From: Bradyrhizobium sp. CCBAU 53421
Lineage (GTDB): Bacteria; Pseudomonadota; Alphaproteobacteria; Rhizobiales; Xanthobacteraceae
NCBI RefSeq assembly: GCF_015291625.1
Contig: NZ_CP030047.1
Coordinates: forward strand, 62,001 to 126,000
Length of the DNA stretch: 64,000 nucleotides
Reading direction: 5' to 3'
The position numbers were made by a program, and so were the translations under genes. How positions within the stretch are numbered: position 1 is the stretch's first letter; every line of letters starts with the position of its first letter. Shown here piece after piece: positions 48,383 through 57,247 of this stretch. A model generated the notes under the pieces. It ran no database searches. It was not told the DNA's origin and worked only from the letters and a program-made list of their open reading frames with translations.

Positions 48383-48769
48383 CTACAACGTCGCGCCCTG
48401 CTTGTCTCGCCCATTGGGCCCGTAAAACCCAAGCTGGGCCGGGGCCGAACGGCGCTGGGCGTCGTCCCGGGAGGCAGCGGCCCTGAGGTCGGCGAGCTCG
48501 GCGCGGACGTGGCGGGCGTCGGCCTCGTGCTGGCGGGCGGCGCGACGCCAGCGCCCTTGCTTGAACCAGGTTCCGATGCCGCCGGCGATCACGCCCAGGA
48601 TCGCGGAGGCGATGATGACGACGAACAGCGGCAGTGTGACCGCGACCGTCGGCGTCACAGAGTTGAAGGGATCGAACGACACCGTCACCCAATGACGGTT
48701 GGCGACGGCAAAGATGATGAAGATCAGTCCGAGTGGAACGACGATGATTGCCGTGAAAAACCTTCGCAT
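48383..48769 (-). CDS. LapA domain (DUF1049) membrane protein
   Basis: A 128-aa protein with two membrane helices (RRFFTAIIVVPLGLIFIIFAVANRHWVTVSFDPF and LPLFVVIIASAILGVIAGGIGTW) and a polar coiled-coil C-terminus, the layout of LapA (lipopolysaccharide assembly protein A), which in E. coli works with LapB in envelope biogenesis. ATG 48769 is preferred to 48775 because GAGAG then has normal spacing. ihfB-lapA neighbourhood is common in proteobacteria; lapB is not adjacent here. Confidence 0.88.
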   Translation of the reverse strand: MRRFFTAIIVVPLGLIFIIFAVANRHWVTVSFDPFNSVTPTVAVTLPLFVVIIASAILGVIAGGIGTWFKQGRWRRAARQHEADARHVRAELADLRAAASRDDAQRRSAPAQLGFYGPNGRDKQGATL

Positions 48770-48854
48770 GACCATCTCTCGCCGCGATGGAGAAAGTGCG
48801 GGCAGATCGCCCGCCGCACGGCAACGCCGGACGTCGCGCTAAGCGTCCGCCTTG

Positions 48855-49184
48855 TCAGGCGTCAGCTTTGGGCGCTTCGATCTTGGAAGCTCCCGCCTCG
48901 GCCTCGTCGCGATTGAGGCGCTCGCGCATTTCCTTGCCGGTCTTGAAGAACGGCACGCTCTTCTGATCGACCGGCACATGCTCGCCGGTGCGCGGATTGC
49001 GGCCGGCACGCGCCGGGCGATGCTTCACCGAGAAAGCGCCAAAACCACGCAGCTCGACGCGGTCGCCGCGCGCCAGCGCTGCGACGATTTCATCGAGAAT
49101 CGCATTCACAATATTCTCGACATCCCGCTGGTAGAGGTGCGGGTTGTGCTCGGCGATGCGCTGAACAAGTTCGGATTTGATCAT
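48855..49184 (-). CDS. ihfB: Integration host factor subunit beta
   Basis: DNA-bending protein of the HU/IHF family; with IHF-alpha it organises promoters and recombination sites. 109 aa. [32 protein letters not shown] is the dimer core, [27 protein letters not shown] the DNA-binding arm with the intercalating Pro. A short Glu/Ala-rich tail extends beyond the usual length. It lies between sppA and lapA. Confidence 0.95.
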   Translation of the reverse strand: MIKSELVQRIAEHNPHLYQRDVENIVNAILDEIVAALARGDRVELRGFGAFSVKHRPARAGRNPRTGEHVPVDQKSVPFFKTGKEMRERLNRDEAEAGASKIEAPKADA

Positions 49185-49310
49185 CGAAAGTGGGATCCGG
49201 GCTCTTGCGGAAACCCATTTCCGTGAAAATGCCGTGCACTGTCAAGACGCTAAATCGATTTAGGACGTCGCGAAATCACGTGACAAATAGCCCAATTGGG
49301 GCATGCGGCG

Positions 49311-49329
49311 ATTCCCGCAGAGCGGGAAT
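49311..49329. other. Short hairpin between ihfB and sppA
   Basis: ATTCCCGC-AGA-GCGGGAAT is a perfect 8-bp stem with 3-base loop in the sppA-ihfB gap; no T-run follows on either strand. Confidence 0.5.
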
Positions 49330-49363
49330 ACCCTGATCACTACGCCTTTCGCTCCCGACCAGA

Positions 49364-49460
49364 GCCTGTTCGTTCCGATTGAATCGGAACGGGCTCTAGA
49401 TTTTTGCTTTGACGCGTTTTCTTCACGCGAACCGGTGTCCACTTCGCTCGAAAACGCTCT
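49364..49460 (-). repeat. Composite repeat with 52-bp copy 2
   Basis: 49409-49460 is the reverse complement of 31244-31295 with one mismatch. Next to it, AGAGCC...GTTCCGAT (49364-49382) pairs with ATCGGAACGGGCTCT (49383-49397), a second palindromic element. The outer end TAGAGC on the minus strand gives sppA its stop codon. Confidence 0.88.
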
Positions 49461-50436
49461 AGTCGGTTCCTCCGGGAGTCCACAGCGCCAGCATGCCGTC
49501 GAGGCCGAAGCGGTCGACCGCCTGGGCCACGCCGCCCTGCTCGATCCGCCGCGCGATGGCGCCGAGGCCGACCGCATCGAGCGTCATCGACGCTGCGGTG
49601 CGCAGGAAGGTCAGGTCGCTGAATCGCGGATTGAGCTTGTAATTGCGCACCGGCAGGTCGCTCTTGACCTTCTTCTCCGCAACCAGCCAGGCGATCGCGG
49701 TCTTCTCGTCCCCGAGCTGATCGATCAGCTTGAGATCGACCGCCTGCCGGCCGGTGAAGACGCGTCCATCCGCGACCTTCTCCAGCAGGGCGTCGTCCAT
49801 GCCGCGCCGTTCCTTCACCAATCCACGGAACCAGGCATAGGAGTCCTTGACCAGGCCGTCGATCGCGGCGCGGGCCTCCGGGCTGGTCGGCTCGAACCCG
49901 TTGGGCGCGGCCTTCAGCGGCGAGGATTTGATTTCCTCCATCTTCACGCCGACGGTCTTGAGCAATTCGGACACGTTGGGAAACTGGAACAGCACGCCGA
50001 TCGAGCCGACCAGCGAGGTCTGCTGGGCGACGATATGGTCGGAGGCAATCGCCGTGATGTAGCCGCCCGAGGCCGCCAATCCCTCGACCACGACGACGAG
50101 CGGCTTCTTGGCCTTCAACTGCACCAGCGAGTCGTAAAGCTGCTCGGAGCCCGCGGTCGTGCCGCCGGGCGAATTGATATGCACGACGACCGCCGCGTAG
50201 CTCGACTTGCCGAGCCGCTCCAGCGCCTCGACGCGCTCCTGGTCGCTGCGGATCAGTCCGTCGATGTTGATCCGCGCGATCGTGTTCGACGTCGCGAAGC
50301 TGCCGCGTCCGCCGGCGGCGATCACGCCCACGCCGACGATGGCCGCGATCGCAATGACCGCAGCGGCGACGCGCCAGAACGTCAGCTTGCGCCTGATACG
50401 GCGACGGTCGACGATCACGTCTGAATCCAGCGACAT
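49459..50436 (-). CDS. sppA: Signal peptide peptidase SppA, short form
   Basis: Membrane serine protease of the S49 family that degrades cleaved signal peptides. 325 aa, the short form (E. coli SppA is about twice as long). One N-terminal membrane helix (FWRVAAAVIAIAAIVGVGVIAAGG); VVVHINSPGGTTAGSEQLYDSL forms part of the active site, the nucleophile Ser is in EGLAASGGYITAIASDHIVA, and the catalytic Lys is expected in the RVFTGRQAVDLKLIDQLGD region or downstream partner. GGAGAG precedes ATG 50436. Its TAG stop is supplied by a repeat edge. Confidence 0.92.
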   Translation of the reverse strand: MSLDSDVIVDRRRIRRKLTFWRVAAAVIAIAAIVGVGVIAAGGRGSFATSNTIARINIDGLIRSDQERVEALERLGKSSYAAVVVHINSPGGTTAGSEQLYDSLVQLKAKKPLVVVVEGLAASGGYITAIASDHIVAQQTSLVGSIGVLFQFPNVSELLKTVGVKMEEIKSSPLKAAPNGFEPTSPEARAAIDGLVKDSYAWFRGLVKERRGMDDALLEKVADGRVFTGRQAVDLKLIDQLGDEKTAIAWLVAEKKVKSDLPVRNYKLNPRFSDLTFLRTAASMTLDAVGLGAIARRIEQGGVAQAVDRFGLDGMLALWTPGGTD

Positions 50437-50550
50437 CCGATCTCTCCAGAAATGGTCAGCGCGCAATCCGCGCGTTTTGCAGTCGCAGCGTCACTTTCCG
50501 CTTAGCCAAATACATCAATTGCGACGCAATATGAAGAAAACAAGGCCCAC

Positions 50551-50677
50551 ACCTCCCCTTGAAAAGGGGAGGTCGCTTTGCTCGTCAGAGCAAAGCGGGT
50601 GGGGATCTGCTCTCTCCGCATGCAGCATCGCCTGCGGCTGACCCCCATCCCGACCTTCCCCCTTTCAGGGGGAAGGG
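50551..50677 (+). repeat. Dispersed repeat, copy 2 (CCTCCCCTTGAAAAGGGG family)
   Basis: Same element and orientation as 12906-13037: identical ends (ACCTCCCCTTGAAAAGGGG; CCCCCATCCCGACCTTCCCC) and CTTTGCTCGTCAGAGCAAAG palindrome, with a diverged middle. Confidence 0.87.
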
Positions 50678-50686
50678 GAAGACTCA

Positions 50687-50718
50687 AACAAAAGGGCCCC
50701 GGCTTGCGCCGGGGCCCC
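50687..50718 (-). terminator. rpsA terminator
   Basis: On the minus strand GGGCCCCGGC-GCAA-GCCGGGGCCC is followed by TTTTGTTTG; it begins 27 bases after the rpsA stop. Confidence 0.88.
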
Positions 50719-50744
50719 AATGTTCGCCTCAACGAGACGAATGC

Positions 50745-52454
50745 TTACTTGTCGGTGCCGCGGTTCTTCAGCGCGGTGCCGAGAATGTCGCCGAGCGTCG
50801 CTCCCGAATCGGAGGAGCCGTACTGCGCGATGGCTTCCTTCTCTTCGGCAACTTCCAGCGCCTTGATCGAGACCTGCACCTTGCGGGCCTTCTTGTCGAA
50901 CTGGATGACGCGGGCATCGACCTTCTCGCCGACGGCGAAGCGTTCGGCGCGCTGGTCGTTGCGGTCGCGGGCCAGCTCGGACCGCTTGATGAAGGTGGTG
51001 AACTCGGTGCCCGAAATCCGGACCTCGATGCCGCTCTCCTTCACTTCGAGCACTTCGCAGGTCACGACCGCGCCCTTCTTGACGTCGCCCGGCTCGGCGA
51101 AGGGGTCGCCTTCGAGCTGCTTGACGCCGAGCGAGATACGCTCCTTCTCGACATCGACATCGAGCACCACGGCCTTGACCATGTCGCCCTTCTTGAAGTT
51201 GTCGATGACCTGCTCGCCCGGAAGCTTCCAGTCGAGGTCGGAGAGGTGGACCATGCCGTCGACGTCGCCCTCGAGACCCAGGAACAGACCGAACTCGGTC
51301 TTGTTCTTGACCTCGCCCTCGACAACCGAACCGACCGGGAACTTCTCGACGAAGACTTCCCAGGGATTGCGCATGGTCTGCTTGAGGCCGAGCGAGATGC
51401 GGCGCTTGACCGAATCCACTTCGAGCACCTGCACCTCGACTTCCTGCGAGGTCGAAACGATCTTGCCGGGGTGCATGTTCTTCTTGGTCCACGACATCTC
51501 GGAGACGTGGATCAGGCCTTCGATGCCCGGCTCGAGCTCGACGAACGCGCCGTAGTCGGTGATGTTGGTGACGCGGCCGGTGAAGCGGGCACCCAGCGGG
51601 TACTTGGCTTCGATGCCCTGCCACGGATCATCCAGCAGCTGCTTCATGCCGAGCGAGATGCGGTGCGTCTCGTGGTTGATCTTGATGATCTTGACCTTCA
51701 CGGTCTGGCCGATGGTCAGCACCTCGGTCGGGTGGTTGACGCGGCGCCAGGCGATGTCGGTCACGTGGAGCAGGCCGTCGATGCCGCCGAGATCAACGAA
51801 CGCGCCGTAATCGGTGATGTTCTTGACCACGCCGTCGATCACCTGACCCTCTTCGAGGTTCTGCACCAGCTCCTGGCGCTGCTCGGCGCGGGTCTCTTCG
51901 AGAACCGTGCGGCGCGACACCACGATGTTGCCGCGGCGGCGGTCCATCTTGAGGATCTGGAACGGCTGCGAGTTGTTCATCAGCGGCGCAACGTCGCGGA
52001 TCGGACGAATGTCGACCTGCGAGCGCGGCAGGAAGGCCACCGCACCGTCGAGGTCGACCGTGAAGCCGCCCTTGACCTGGTTGAAGATGACGCCGTTGAC
52101 CTTTTCGTTGTTCTGGAACGCCTTCTCGAGCTTGCCCCAGCTTTCCTCGCGGCGCGCCTTGTCGCGCGACAGCACGGCTTCACCGAGCGCATTCTCGATC
52201 CGGTCGAGGAACACCTCGACTTCGTCGCCGACCTTGAGGTCGCTGTCACGGCCGGGGCCGGCGAATTCGCGCAACGCGACGCGGCCCTCGGTCTTCAGGC
52301 CGACGTCGATGACGGCCATGTCCTTCTCAATTGCAACCACCTTGCCCTTGATGACCGAGCTTTCCTGCAGATTGCCGCCGGCAAAGGACTCATCAAGCAT
52401 CGCCGCGAAATCGTCGCGGGTCGGGGTATAAGAAGACGCAGAATTCGAAACCAT
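50745..52454 (-). CDS. rpsA: 30S ribosomal protein S1
   Basis: S1 binds mRNA and helps load it on the 30S subunit. 569 aa with six S1 repeats; recurrent [27 protein letters not shown] units are seen at about residues 195-265, 280-350, 367-437 and 454-524, with two divergent N-terminal repeats before them that bind the ribosome. TGGAGA seven bases before ATG 52454 fixes the start. aroA-cmk-rpsA-ihfB order is classical; here sppA and repeats intervene before ihfB, and rpsA has its own terminator. Confidence 0.97.
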   Translation of the reverse strand: MVSNSASSYTPTRDDFAAMLDESFAGGNLQESSVIKGKVVAIEKDMAVIDVGLKTEGRVALREFAGPGRDSDLKVGDEVEVFLDRIENALGEAVLSRDKARREESWGKLEKAFQNNEKVNGVIFNQVKGGFTVDLDGAVAFLPRSQVDIRPIRDVAPLMNNSQPFQILKMDRRRGNIVVSRRTVLEETRAEQRQELVQNLEEGQVIDGVVKNITDYGAFVDLGGIDGLLHVTDIAWRRVNHPTEVLTIGQTVKVKIIKINHETHRISLGMKQLLDDPWQGIEAKYPLGARFTGRVTNITDYGAFVELEPGIEGLIHVSEMSWTKKNMHPGKIVSTSQEVEVQVLEVDSVKRRISLGLKQTMRNPWEVFVEKFPVGSVVEGEVKNKTEFGLFLGLEGDVDGMVHLSDLDWKLPGEQVIDNFKKGDMVKAVVLDVDVEKERISLGVKQLEGDPFAEPGDVKKGAVVTCEVLEVKESGIEVRISGTEFTTFIKRSELARDRNDQRAERFAVGEKVDARVIQFDKKARKVQVSIKALEVAEEKEAIAQYGSSDSGATLGDILGTALKNRGTDK

Positions 52455-52951
52455 TTGATCTCCAGATGCGGAATCTCGCCGGCCATTCGGGTTGATGGGC
52501 GCACCGCGCGTGAAGTGTCAGGGTTCCGCAAACCCTGACGACCGCTCATTGCAGGAGGTGCAACAGCGGGCCGGCAGCAAGACTGCACGTTCGGTACGTT
52601 TTGATATTCCGGAGCCTGAAACGAAAATATCGACTTCAAGACCTGGGAGCGGGCGTTCCTCCAGATGCGGCGAGGGTTCAAACCCGGCGCCGGCCCGCTC
52701 AGACACGGCCTCGACACCGTCGATGCTGCTCCGAACGGCGCTGATATAGCTCCGGGGCCCATTTTGGGCAAGCCGGAAATGCCCGATTTACGGGCGCTTA
52801 AGGCTGATCTCGTCACCGGCGGCGCCGCAACGCCGGCCTCTCAACGCGCTGTTGACCGAGTCACACGAAATGCCCCGCAAGCGGCCGGCCCGGAACCGGC
52901 CCTTAAGCAGCACCCCATACGATAGCACCGCTCAAAACAGGGGGATTACCA
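52455..52951. other. Region upstream of rpsA
   Basis: 497 bases between rpsA (minus) and the small exported-protein gene (plus). Apart from the hairpin at 52517-52539, which lies in the rpsA leader, no motif could be identified. Several short open frames are present but without ribosome sites or recognisable products. Confidence 0.5.
52517..52539 (-). other. Hairpin in the rpsA leader
   Basis: GTCAGGGTT (52517-52525) and AACCCTGAC (52531-52539) form a perfect 9-bp stem 63-85 bases upstream of the rpsA start on its coding strand. Without a T-run it is more likely a leader structure than a terminator. S1 autoregulates through leader hairpins in E. coli; whether this is comparable is unknown. 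Confidence 0.45.
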
Positions 52952-53125
52952 ATGAAAAGCTTTGTGGTGCTGGCGGCGATCGCCGTCCTGACCGTCGGAA
53001 ATGCGATTGCCGGGATGCCCAATGCTACTCCGGCCGCGCCCGGCACGTCTGTCGTGGCGGCGCAGCCGCTGCTCAGCATGGCCGAGCAGGAATTGCCGTT
53101 CGACCGCTACTGGTCCAAGAACTAA
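52952..53125 (+). CDS. Small exported protein, 57 aa
   Basis: ATG 52952 opens a 57-codon frame with AGGGGG about eight bases upstream. It encodes a clear Sec signal peptide (KSFVVLAAIAVLTVGNAIA, cleavage expected after residue 20 at AIA-G) followed by a short Pro/Ala-rich mature segment ending QELPFDRYWSKN. Not recognised as any named family. It is oriented against cmk and rpsA, alone in the gap. Signal peptide, ribosome site and codon use typical of the genome (G/C third positions) make it a credible gene. Confidence 0.7.
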   Translation: MKSFVVLAAIAVLTVGNAIAGMPNATPAAPGTSVVAAQPLLSMAEQELPFDRYWSKN

Positions 53126-53203
53126 CTGATCCAACGCGGGTCCAAAGTGAACCTGGCGCGATGACCCCGTCATCGCGCTTTATCTTTGCCCCGGCCTGAC
53201 CGA

Positions 53204-53833
53204 TCAGCGCCGGGCGCGCGCTGCCTCGACGATGGCGATGGCAGCGCGGACGCCGGCCTCGATGTCGAGATTGGAATTATCCAGCGTGTGGGCGTCCGCC
53301 GCCGGCCGCAACGGCGCAATGGCGCGGTTCTTGTCCCGCTCGTCGCGCTTGAGGATGTCGGCCAGCACCGCCTCCTCGTCGGCGTCCTCGCCACGGGCGC
53401 GCGCCTCCAGGGTGCGACGCTGCGCCCGCACGCGGGGGTCGGCGACCACGAAGATCTTCACGTCGGCATCCGGGCAGATCACGGTGCCGATATCGCGTCC
53501 ATCCAGCACCGCACCGGGCGGATCGGCGGCGAACTGGCGCTGGAAGCTGACCAGCGCCTCGCGCACCTTCGGAAAGGCCGAGACGACGGACGCGCCCTCG
53601 CCGACCTTCTGGGTCTTCAGGATCGGATTGCCGAACTTCTCGGGATCGAGCTCGAGCGCGACGGCCACCGCCAGCGCCTCGTCGTTGAGGTCGGCGCCCT
53701 GCGCCATCATCGCATAGGCCACCGCACGATAGATCACGCCGGTGTCGAGATGGCGGTAGCCGTAGTGGTGGGCGAGCCGCTTGCCGAGCGTGCCCTTGCC
53801 GGAGGCGGCGGGTCCGTCGATGGCGATGATCAT
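53204..53833 (-). CDS. cmk: Cytidylate kinase
   Basis: Phosphorylates CMP and dCMP. 209 aa. P-loop [30 protein letters not shown], the [19 protein letters not shown] core motif and [19 protein letters not shown] lid region are all normal. The start overlaps the aroA stop by four bases (ATGA), so aroA and cmk are translationally coupled. Confidence 0.97.
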   Translation of the reverse strand: MIIAIDGPAASGKGTLGKRLAHHYGYRHLDTGVIYRAVAYAMMAQGADLNDEALAVAVALELDPEKFGNPILKTQKVGEGASVVSAFPKVREALVSFQRQFAADPPGAVLDGRDIGTVICPDADVKIFVVADPRVRAQRRTLEARARGEDADEEAVLADILKRDERDKNRAIAPLRPAADAHTLDNSNLDIEAGVRAAIAIVEAARARR

Positions 53834-55167
53834 GCGAAGTCAGCTCCGAGCGCGCGCATCATCGGAATGAAATCCGGGAAACTGGTGGCGATGAAGCCGG
53901 TGTCATCGATCTTGACCGGCCGATCCGAGGCACAGCCCATCACCAGCGCCGACATCGCGATGCGATGATCCATGTGGGTGGCGACGAGGCCGCCGCCCGG
54001 GACGTGGCCGCGCCCCTCGACGATCAGATCATCGCCGGAAACCTCGACCTTGACGCCGTTGACGCGCAGCATATCCGCGGTGGCTTCGAGACGGTCGGAT
54101 TCCTTGACACGCAGCTCCTGCAAACCGCGCATGATCGTGGTGCCTTCGGCAAACGCCGCGGCAACCGCCAGCACGAGATACTCGTCGATCATCGACGGCG
54201 CGCGCTCCGGCGGCACCTCGACGCCCTTCAGCTTCGAGGCCCGCACGCGCAGCTGCGCCATCGGCTCGCCGGCATCGCCGCGCACGTCGCTCTCTTCGAT
54301 CGAGGCGCCCATTTCGCGCAGCGTGGTGAACAGACCGGTGCGCAGCGGATTGGTCATCACATCGGAGAACACGACGTCGGACCCTTCGACGATCAGTGCG
54401 GCCACGATCGGGAATGACGCGGAGGACGGATCGGCGGGCACCACGACGTTGGCGCCGTGCAGCTCGGGCTCGCCGTTCAGCGAGATCCGGCGGCCGTGGC
54501 TGCCTTCCTTCTCCGAGGAGATCTCGGCGCCGAAATGCTTCAGCATCAGCTCGGTGTGGTCGCGGCTCGCCTCCTGCTCGATGACCGTGGTGATGCCGGG
54601 CGCGGACAGCCCCGCCAGCAGCACCGCGGACTTGATCTGGGCCGAGGCGACCGGCGTCTTGTAGACGATCGGCACCGGATAGCGGGCGCCATGCAGGGTC
54701 AGCGGCAGCCGGCCTCCCTCCCTGATGTCGCTGGTCCGGGCGCCCATCAGCTCCAGGGGATCGAGAATCCGGCGCATCGGCCGCGAACGCAGCGAGGCGT
54801 CGCCATCGAAAATGGCCGCGATCGGGCAGCCGGCCACCGCGCCCATCACCAGCCGGCAGCCGGTGCCGGAATTGCCGAAATCGAGCGGCGCGGCAGGCTG
54901 GGCGAAGCCGCCGACGCCGACGCCTGCAACCGACCAGGTAAACGGCGCCGTCCGCTCCACCCTGGCGCCCAGCGCGCGCATGGATTTGGCGGTATTGAGG
55001 ACGTCTTCGCCCTCCAGAAGGCCGGAAATGCGGGTTTCGCCAACCGAAAGCGCCCCCAGGATCAGGGCACGGTGGGAAATCGATTTGTCGCCGGGAACGC
55101 GGACCTTGCCGGCCAGGGGGCCGCAAGCGCGTGATTCCAGCGGGGTCGGGGTGTCGGAATGGGCCAA
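53830..55167 (-). CDS. aroA: 3-phosphoshikimate 1-carboxyvinyltransferase (EPSP synthase), class II-like
   Basis: Sixth step of the shikimate pathway. 445 aa from TTG 55167, chosen because AGAGGAC lies eight bases upstream and the following [28 protein letters not shown] fits relatives; a GTG at 55200 would add 11 residues. Sequence resembles the Agrobacterium CP4 type: [69 protein letters not shown]. The CP4 Ala100 position, linked to glyphosate tolerance, is Gly here ([10 protein letters not shown]). Coupled to cmk. Confidence 0.95.
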   Translation of the reverse strand: MAHSDTPTPLESRACGPLAGKVRVPGDKSISHRALILGALSVGETRISGLLEGEDVLNTAKSMRALGARVERTAPFTWSVAGVGVGGFAQPAAPLDFGNSGTGCRLVMGAVAGCPIAAIFDGDASLRSRPMRRILDPLELMGARTSDIREGGRLPLTLHGARYPVPIVYKTPVASAQIKSAVLLAGLSAPGITTVIEQEASRDHTELMLKHFGAEISSEKEGSHGRRISLNGEPELHGANVVVPADPSSASFPIVAALIVEGSDVVFSDVMTNPLRTGLFTTLREMGASIEESDVRGDAGEPMAQLRVRASKLKGVEVPPERAPSMIDEYLVLAVAAAFAEGTTIMRGLQELRVKESDRLEATADMLRVNGVKVEVSGDDLIVEGRGHVPGGGLVATHMDHRIAMSALVMGCASDRPVKIDDTGFIATSFPDFIPMMRALGADFA

Positions 55168-55247
55168 GATTGTGTCCTCTCGCGCCGCGGCAGGTATCAC
55201 ATAGGCAACACCGCGTCACGCGCCCGTCACTTGCGCGCAAACCGCTA

Positions 55248-55276
55248 TTGACAGCGGCTCCTCAACTAGCCAAGTG
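55248..55276 (+). promoter_or_regulatory. Possible promoter of the TIGR02300 gene
   Basis: A consensus -35 TTGACA (55248-55253) lies 52 bases before ATG 55305. The -10 is poor (CAAGTG at a 17-base spacing, CTAGCC nearer), so the assignment is tentative. Confidence 0.35.
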
Positions 55277-55304
55277 AAGCACCGTTTTTCAGCAAAATTC
55301 TGGG

Positions 55305-55721
55305 ATGACCACGTTGGCCAAGTCCGAGCTCGGAACCAAGCGCATTTGCCCGACCACGGGCAAGAAGTTCTACGACCTCAACAAGAATCCGGTGATTTCG
55401 CCCTACACCGGTGAGGTCGTGCCGATCGCGCCCGTCGCGCCGCCGCGGGGCCGTGGCGCCACCGTCAGTTCCCCTGCGACCGCCGCCGAGATGCCCGAGG
55501 CGGCCGAGACCGAAGAGATGGTCTCGCTCGAGGAGGCCGATGCCGAGGAGAACACCGGCAAGGTCAAGGCCCAGGTTCCCGAATCCGAGGACGATATCGA
55601 GGTCGATGAGACGATCGACGACGATGACGACGACGATTCGACCTTCATCGCCGACGAGGAAGAGGGCGATGAGGACGTGACCGATATTATTGGTGACGTC
55701 GGCGGCGACGAAGAGACTTGA
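55305..55721 (+). CDS. TIGR02300 family (FYDLN acid domain) protein
   Basis: A 138-aa acidic protein of an alphaproteobacterial family of unknown function. The N-terminus KSELGTKRICPTTGKKFYDLNKNPVISPYTGE is the family signature and looks like a degenerate zinc-ribbon; the rest is strongly acidic with a run of seven Asp residues (DDDDDDD) and further Glu/Asp stretches, probably disordered. It is divergent from aroA, the usual location in Rhizobiales. ATG 55305 is used; TTG 55317 is an alternative. Confidence 0.9.
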   Translation: MTTLAKSELGTKRICPTTGKKFYDLNKNPVISPYTGEVVPIAPVAPPRGRGATVSSPATAAEMPEAAETEEMVSLEEADAEENTGKVKAQVPESEDDIEVDETIDDDDDDDSTFIADEEEGDEDVTDIIGDVGGDEET

Positions 55722-55830
55722 GAGAAGAGACTTGAGATCGGCGCCGATCTATGATCAACGGTGCTGCCGCGCGAGTCATCCAGGCCGCGCGGGCCGGGAT
55801 TGATCCCCCAGGATCATCCCAATTGGATAA

Positions 55831-55906
<76 letters not shown>

Positions 55907-55907
55907 G

Positions 55908-55995
55908 CCTTCGCTGGCTTCGCCAGCTTCGGCTCGGCAAGCCCTATCGTAGCGAAGGCTGCCGCGGCGTAGCCCGAAGGGCGAAGCCGGGCTCT
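55908..55995. repeat. Palindromic region downstream of tRNA-Ala
   Basis: CTTCGCTGGCTTCGCCAGC hairpin sequence follows the tRNA, then GTAGCCCGAAGGGCGAAGCC-GGGCT (from 55971), a variant of the GTAGCCCGGAT repeat. It may serve as the tRNA terminator. Confidence 0.55.
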
Positions 55996-56046
55996 CTCCA
56001 ATATTCAAATGCGTTAGCATCGGCCCTATCAACTGGGTGGGGCCTG

Positions 56047-56283
56047 ATGAAATACGTCTACATTCTCGAAAGCCTCGACGGCGTGCACTTCTACGTCGGT
56101 CTCACAGACGACCTGCGAGCTCGACTGGCCAAGCACAATGCTGGCGAAGTGCCCCATACATCCAAATATGGGCCTTGGCGGCTGAAGACTTACGTCGCCT
56201 TCAGCGATAAGAAACAGGCCGTCGCTTTTGAAAAATATTTGAAGTCCGCATCCGGCCGCGCCTTCGCCAAGAAGCGCCTCTGA
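56047..56283 (+). CDS. GIY-YIG nuclease family protein
   Basis: A 78-aa single-domain protein of the YhbQ/UPF0213-like group. YVYILES and HFYVGLTDDLRARLAKHNAG give the two halves of the GIY-YIG core with the catalytic Arg, then FSDKKQAVAFEKYLKSASGRAFAKKRL closes the domain. ATG 56047 has GGTGGGG upstream; the longer open frame starts inside the tRNA and is not real. Solo GIY-YIG proteins are thought to act on DNA but the target is not known. Confidence 0.9.
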   Translation: MKYVYILESLDGVHFYVGLTDDLRARLAKHNAGEVPHTSKYGPWRLKTYVAFSDKKQAVAFEKYLKSASGRAFAKKRL

Positions 56284-56391
56284 CCCGCCTGATCGCGCAC
56301 CGCGCCAATCTCCGCCCCGCCCTTTTGATCCAGAACAAAGCTCGACAATCCATTGCCTGCTACCCTACGCGGCGCCAACGGACGCCAAGCC

Positions 56392-56580
56392 ATGAGTGAT
56401 TCCACCTGGACGGAATTCTTGCGGTGCCCGAGGTGCCAGCGCGCGGGCCATGCCCGGCTCTCGGAAATTGCGCCCTTCAGAAACCGGATCGAACAGGTCC
56501 CGGAGGGCTTCGAGATTCGTCACGACGAGCGCGGCAGCGATTTCCAGTGCGCAGCTTGCAGGGTGCCGGTGCTGCCATAG
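56392..56580 (+). CDS. Small zinc-ribbon-like hypothetical protein
   Basis: A 62-aa protein with two CxxC pairs (LRCPRCQRAGHARL and DFQCAACRVPVLP) spaced as in a zinc ribbon. ATG 56392 gives MSDSTWTEF; an in-frame ATG at 56353 lies in weaker context. Not recognised beyond the zinc-binding pattern. It converges with ohrR, whose stop lies 24 bases beyond its own. Confidence 0.65.
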   Translation: MSDSTWTEFLRCPRCQRAGHARLSEIAPFRNRIEQVPEGFEIRHDERGSDFQCAACRVPVLP

Positions 56581-56604
56581 CGGGCGCGCCGCAGTCCGCG
56601 CCCG

Positions 56605-57066
56605 CTACTCCCCCAGCACCGCATTGAGCCGGTCGCGCAGTGCGACGATCTCATCCTTCATCGCCAGCAGTTCGCCGACCGTGCAGTCCGAAGCCGCGAG
56701 GATCGACTGCGGAACAGCCTTGGCCTTTTCACGCAGCGCATGGCCCTGCGCCGTCAGCGCGATCAGCACCACCCGCTCGTCTTCGGTGCTGCGGGTCCGC
56801 TTGATCAGCTCCGCCGCCTCCAGCCGTTTCAAGAGCGGCGTCAGCGTGCCGGAATCGAGGAACAGGCGCTCGCCGAGGTCCTTCACCGGCACGTCGTCGC
56901 GCTCCCACAGCGCCAGCATCACCAGGTACTGCGGATAGGTCAGCCCGAGCCGGTCGAGCAGCGGCTTGTAGACGCGGTTGAAGGCATGCGCCGTCGAATA
57001 GACCGCAAAGCAGATCTGGTTGTCGAGCCGCAGCGCCTGGTCCGCCGCCGTCGGTTTCCTGGCCAT
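56605..57066 (-). CDS. ohrR: Organic hydroperoxide resistance repressor OhrR (MarR family)
   Basis: A 153-aa peroxide-sensing repressor. The reactive Cys is in LRLDNQICFAVYSTAHAF, the position of Cys15/Cys22 in known OhrR; GLTYPQYLVMLALWERDDVPVKDLGERLFLDSGTLTPLLKRLEAAELIKR is the winged helix. A second Cys (AASDCTVGELL) marks it as a two-Cys type. ATG 57066 is used; ATG 57084 is possible. Divergent from ohr, its standard target, with repeated TTG-N4-CAA sites between. Confidence 0.94.
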   Translation of the reverse strand: MARKPTAADQALRLDNQICFAVYSTAHAFNRVYKPLLDRLGLTYPQYLVMLALWERDDVPVKDLGERLFLDSGTLTPLLKRLEAAELIKRTRSTEDERVVLIALTAQGHALREKAKAVPQSILAASDCTVGELLAMKDEIVALRDRLNAVLGE

Positions 57067-57125
57067 GATTCCCATCGAATCCATCTCGTTTCCGGGTCAT
57101 TCTGGGCTCTCGGGACCGCGAATTC

Positions 57126-57188
57126 AATTGCGAACAATTAAATGTGAGGCTTCATAATTTATATTGTGTACAATCTATTTGCGTGCAA
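57126..57188. promoter_or_regulatory. Three TTG-N4-CAA inverted repeats, probable OhrR operators
   Basis: AATTG-CGAA-CAATT (57126-57139), ATTG-TGTA-CAAT (57163-57174) and TTG-CGTG-CAA (57179-57188) lie in the AT-rich ohrR/ohr gap. The centres are 36 and 15 bases apart. AT-rich inverted repeats of this kind are the usual OhrR sites. Confidence 0.65.
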
Positions 57189-57247
57189 TACATAGGCCAT
57201 CGATTTCAAGCCCAGCCCACTCAAGTCCAGAACCAAGGGAGACCACG

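Larger units (their letters stand above)
50437..50744. other. sppA-rpsA gap
   Basis: 308 bases holding one dispersed repeat (50551-50677) and the rpsA terminator. No gene is seen. Confidence 0.7.

Noticed and set aside
52660..52720. tRNA-like T-arm GGGTTCAAACCC upstream of rpsA
   Set aside because: The stem has only three pairs and no acceptor, D or anticodon arm could be fitted on either strand.
52492..52925. Short open frames between rpsA and the 57-aa gene
   Set aside because: No ribosome sites, overlapping each other on both strands, composition unlike the neighbouring proteins.
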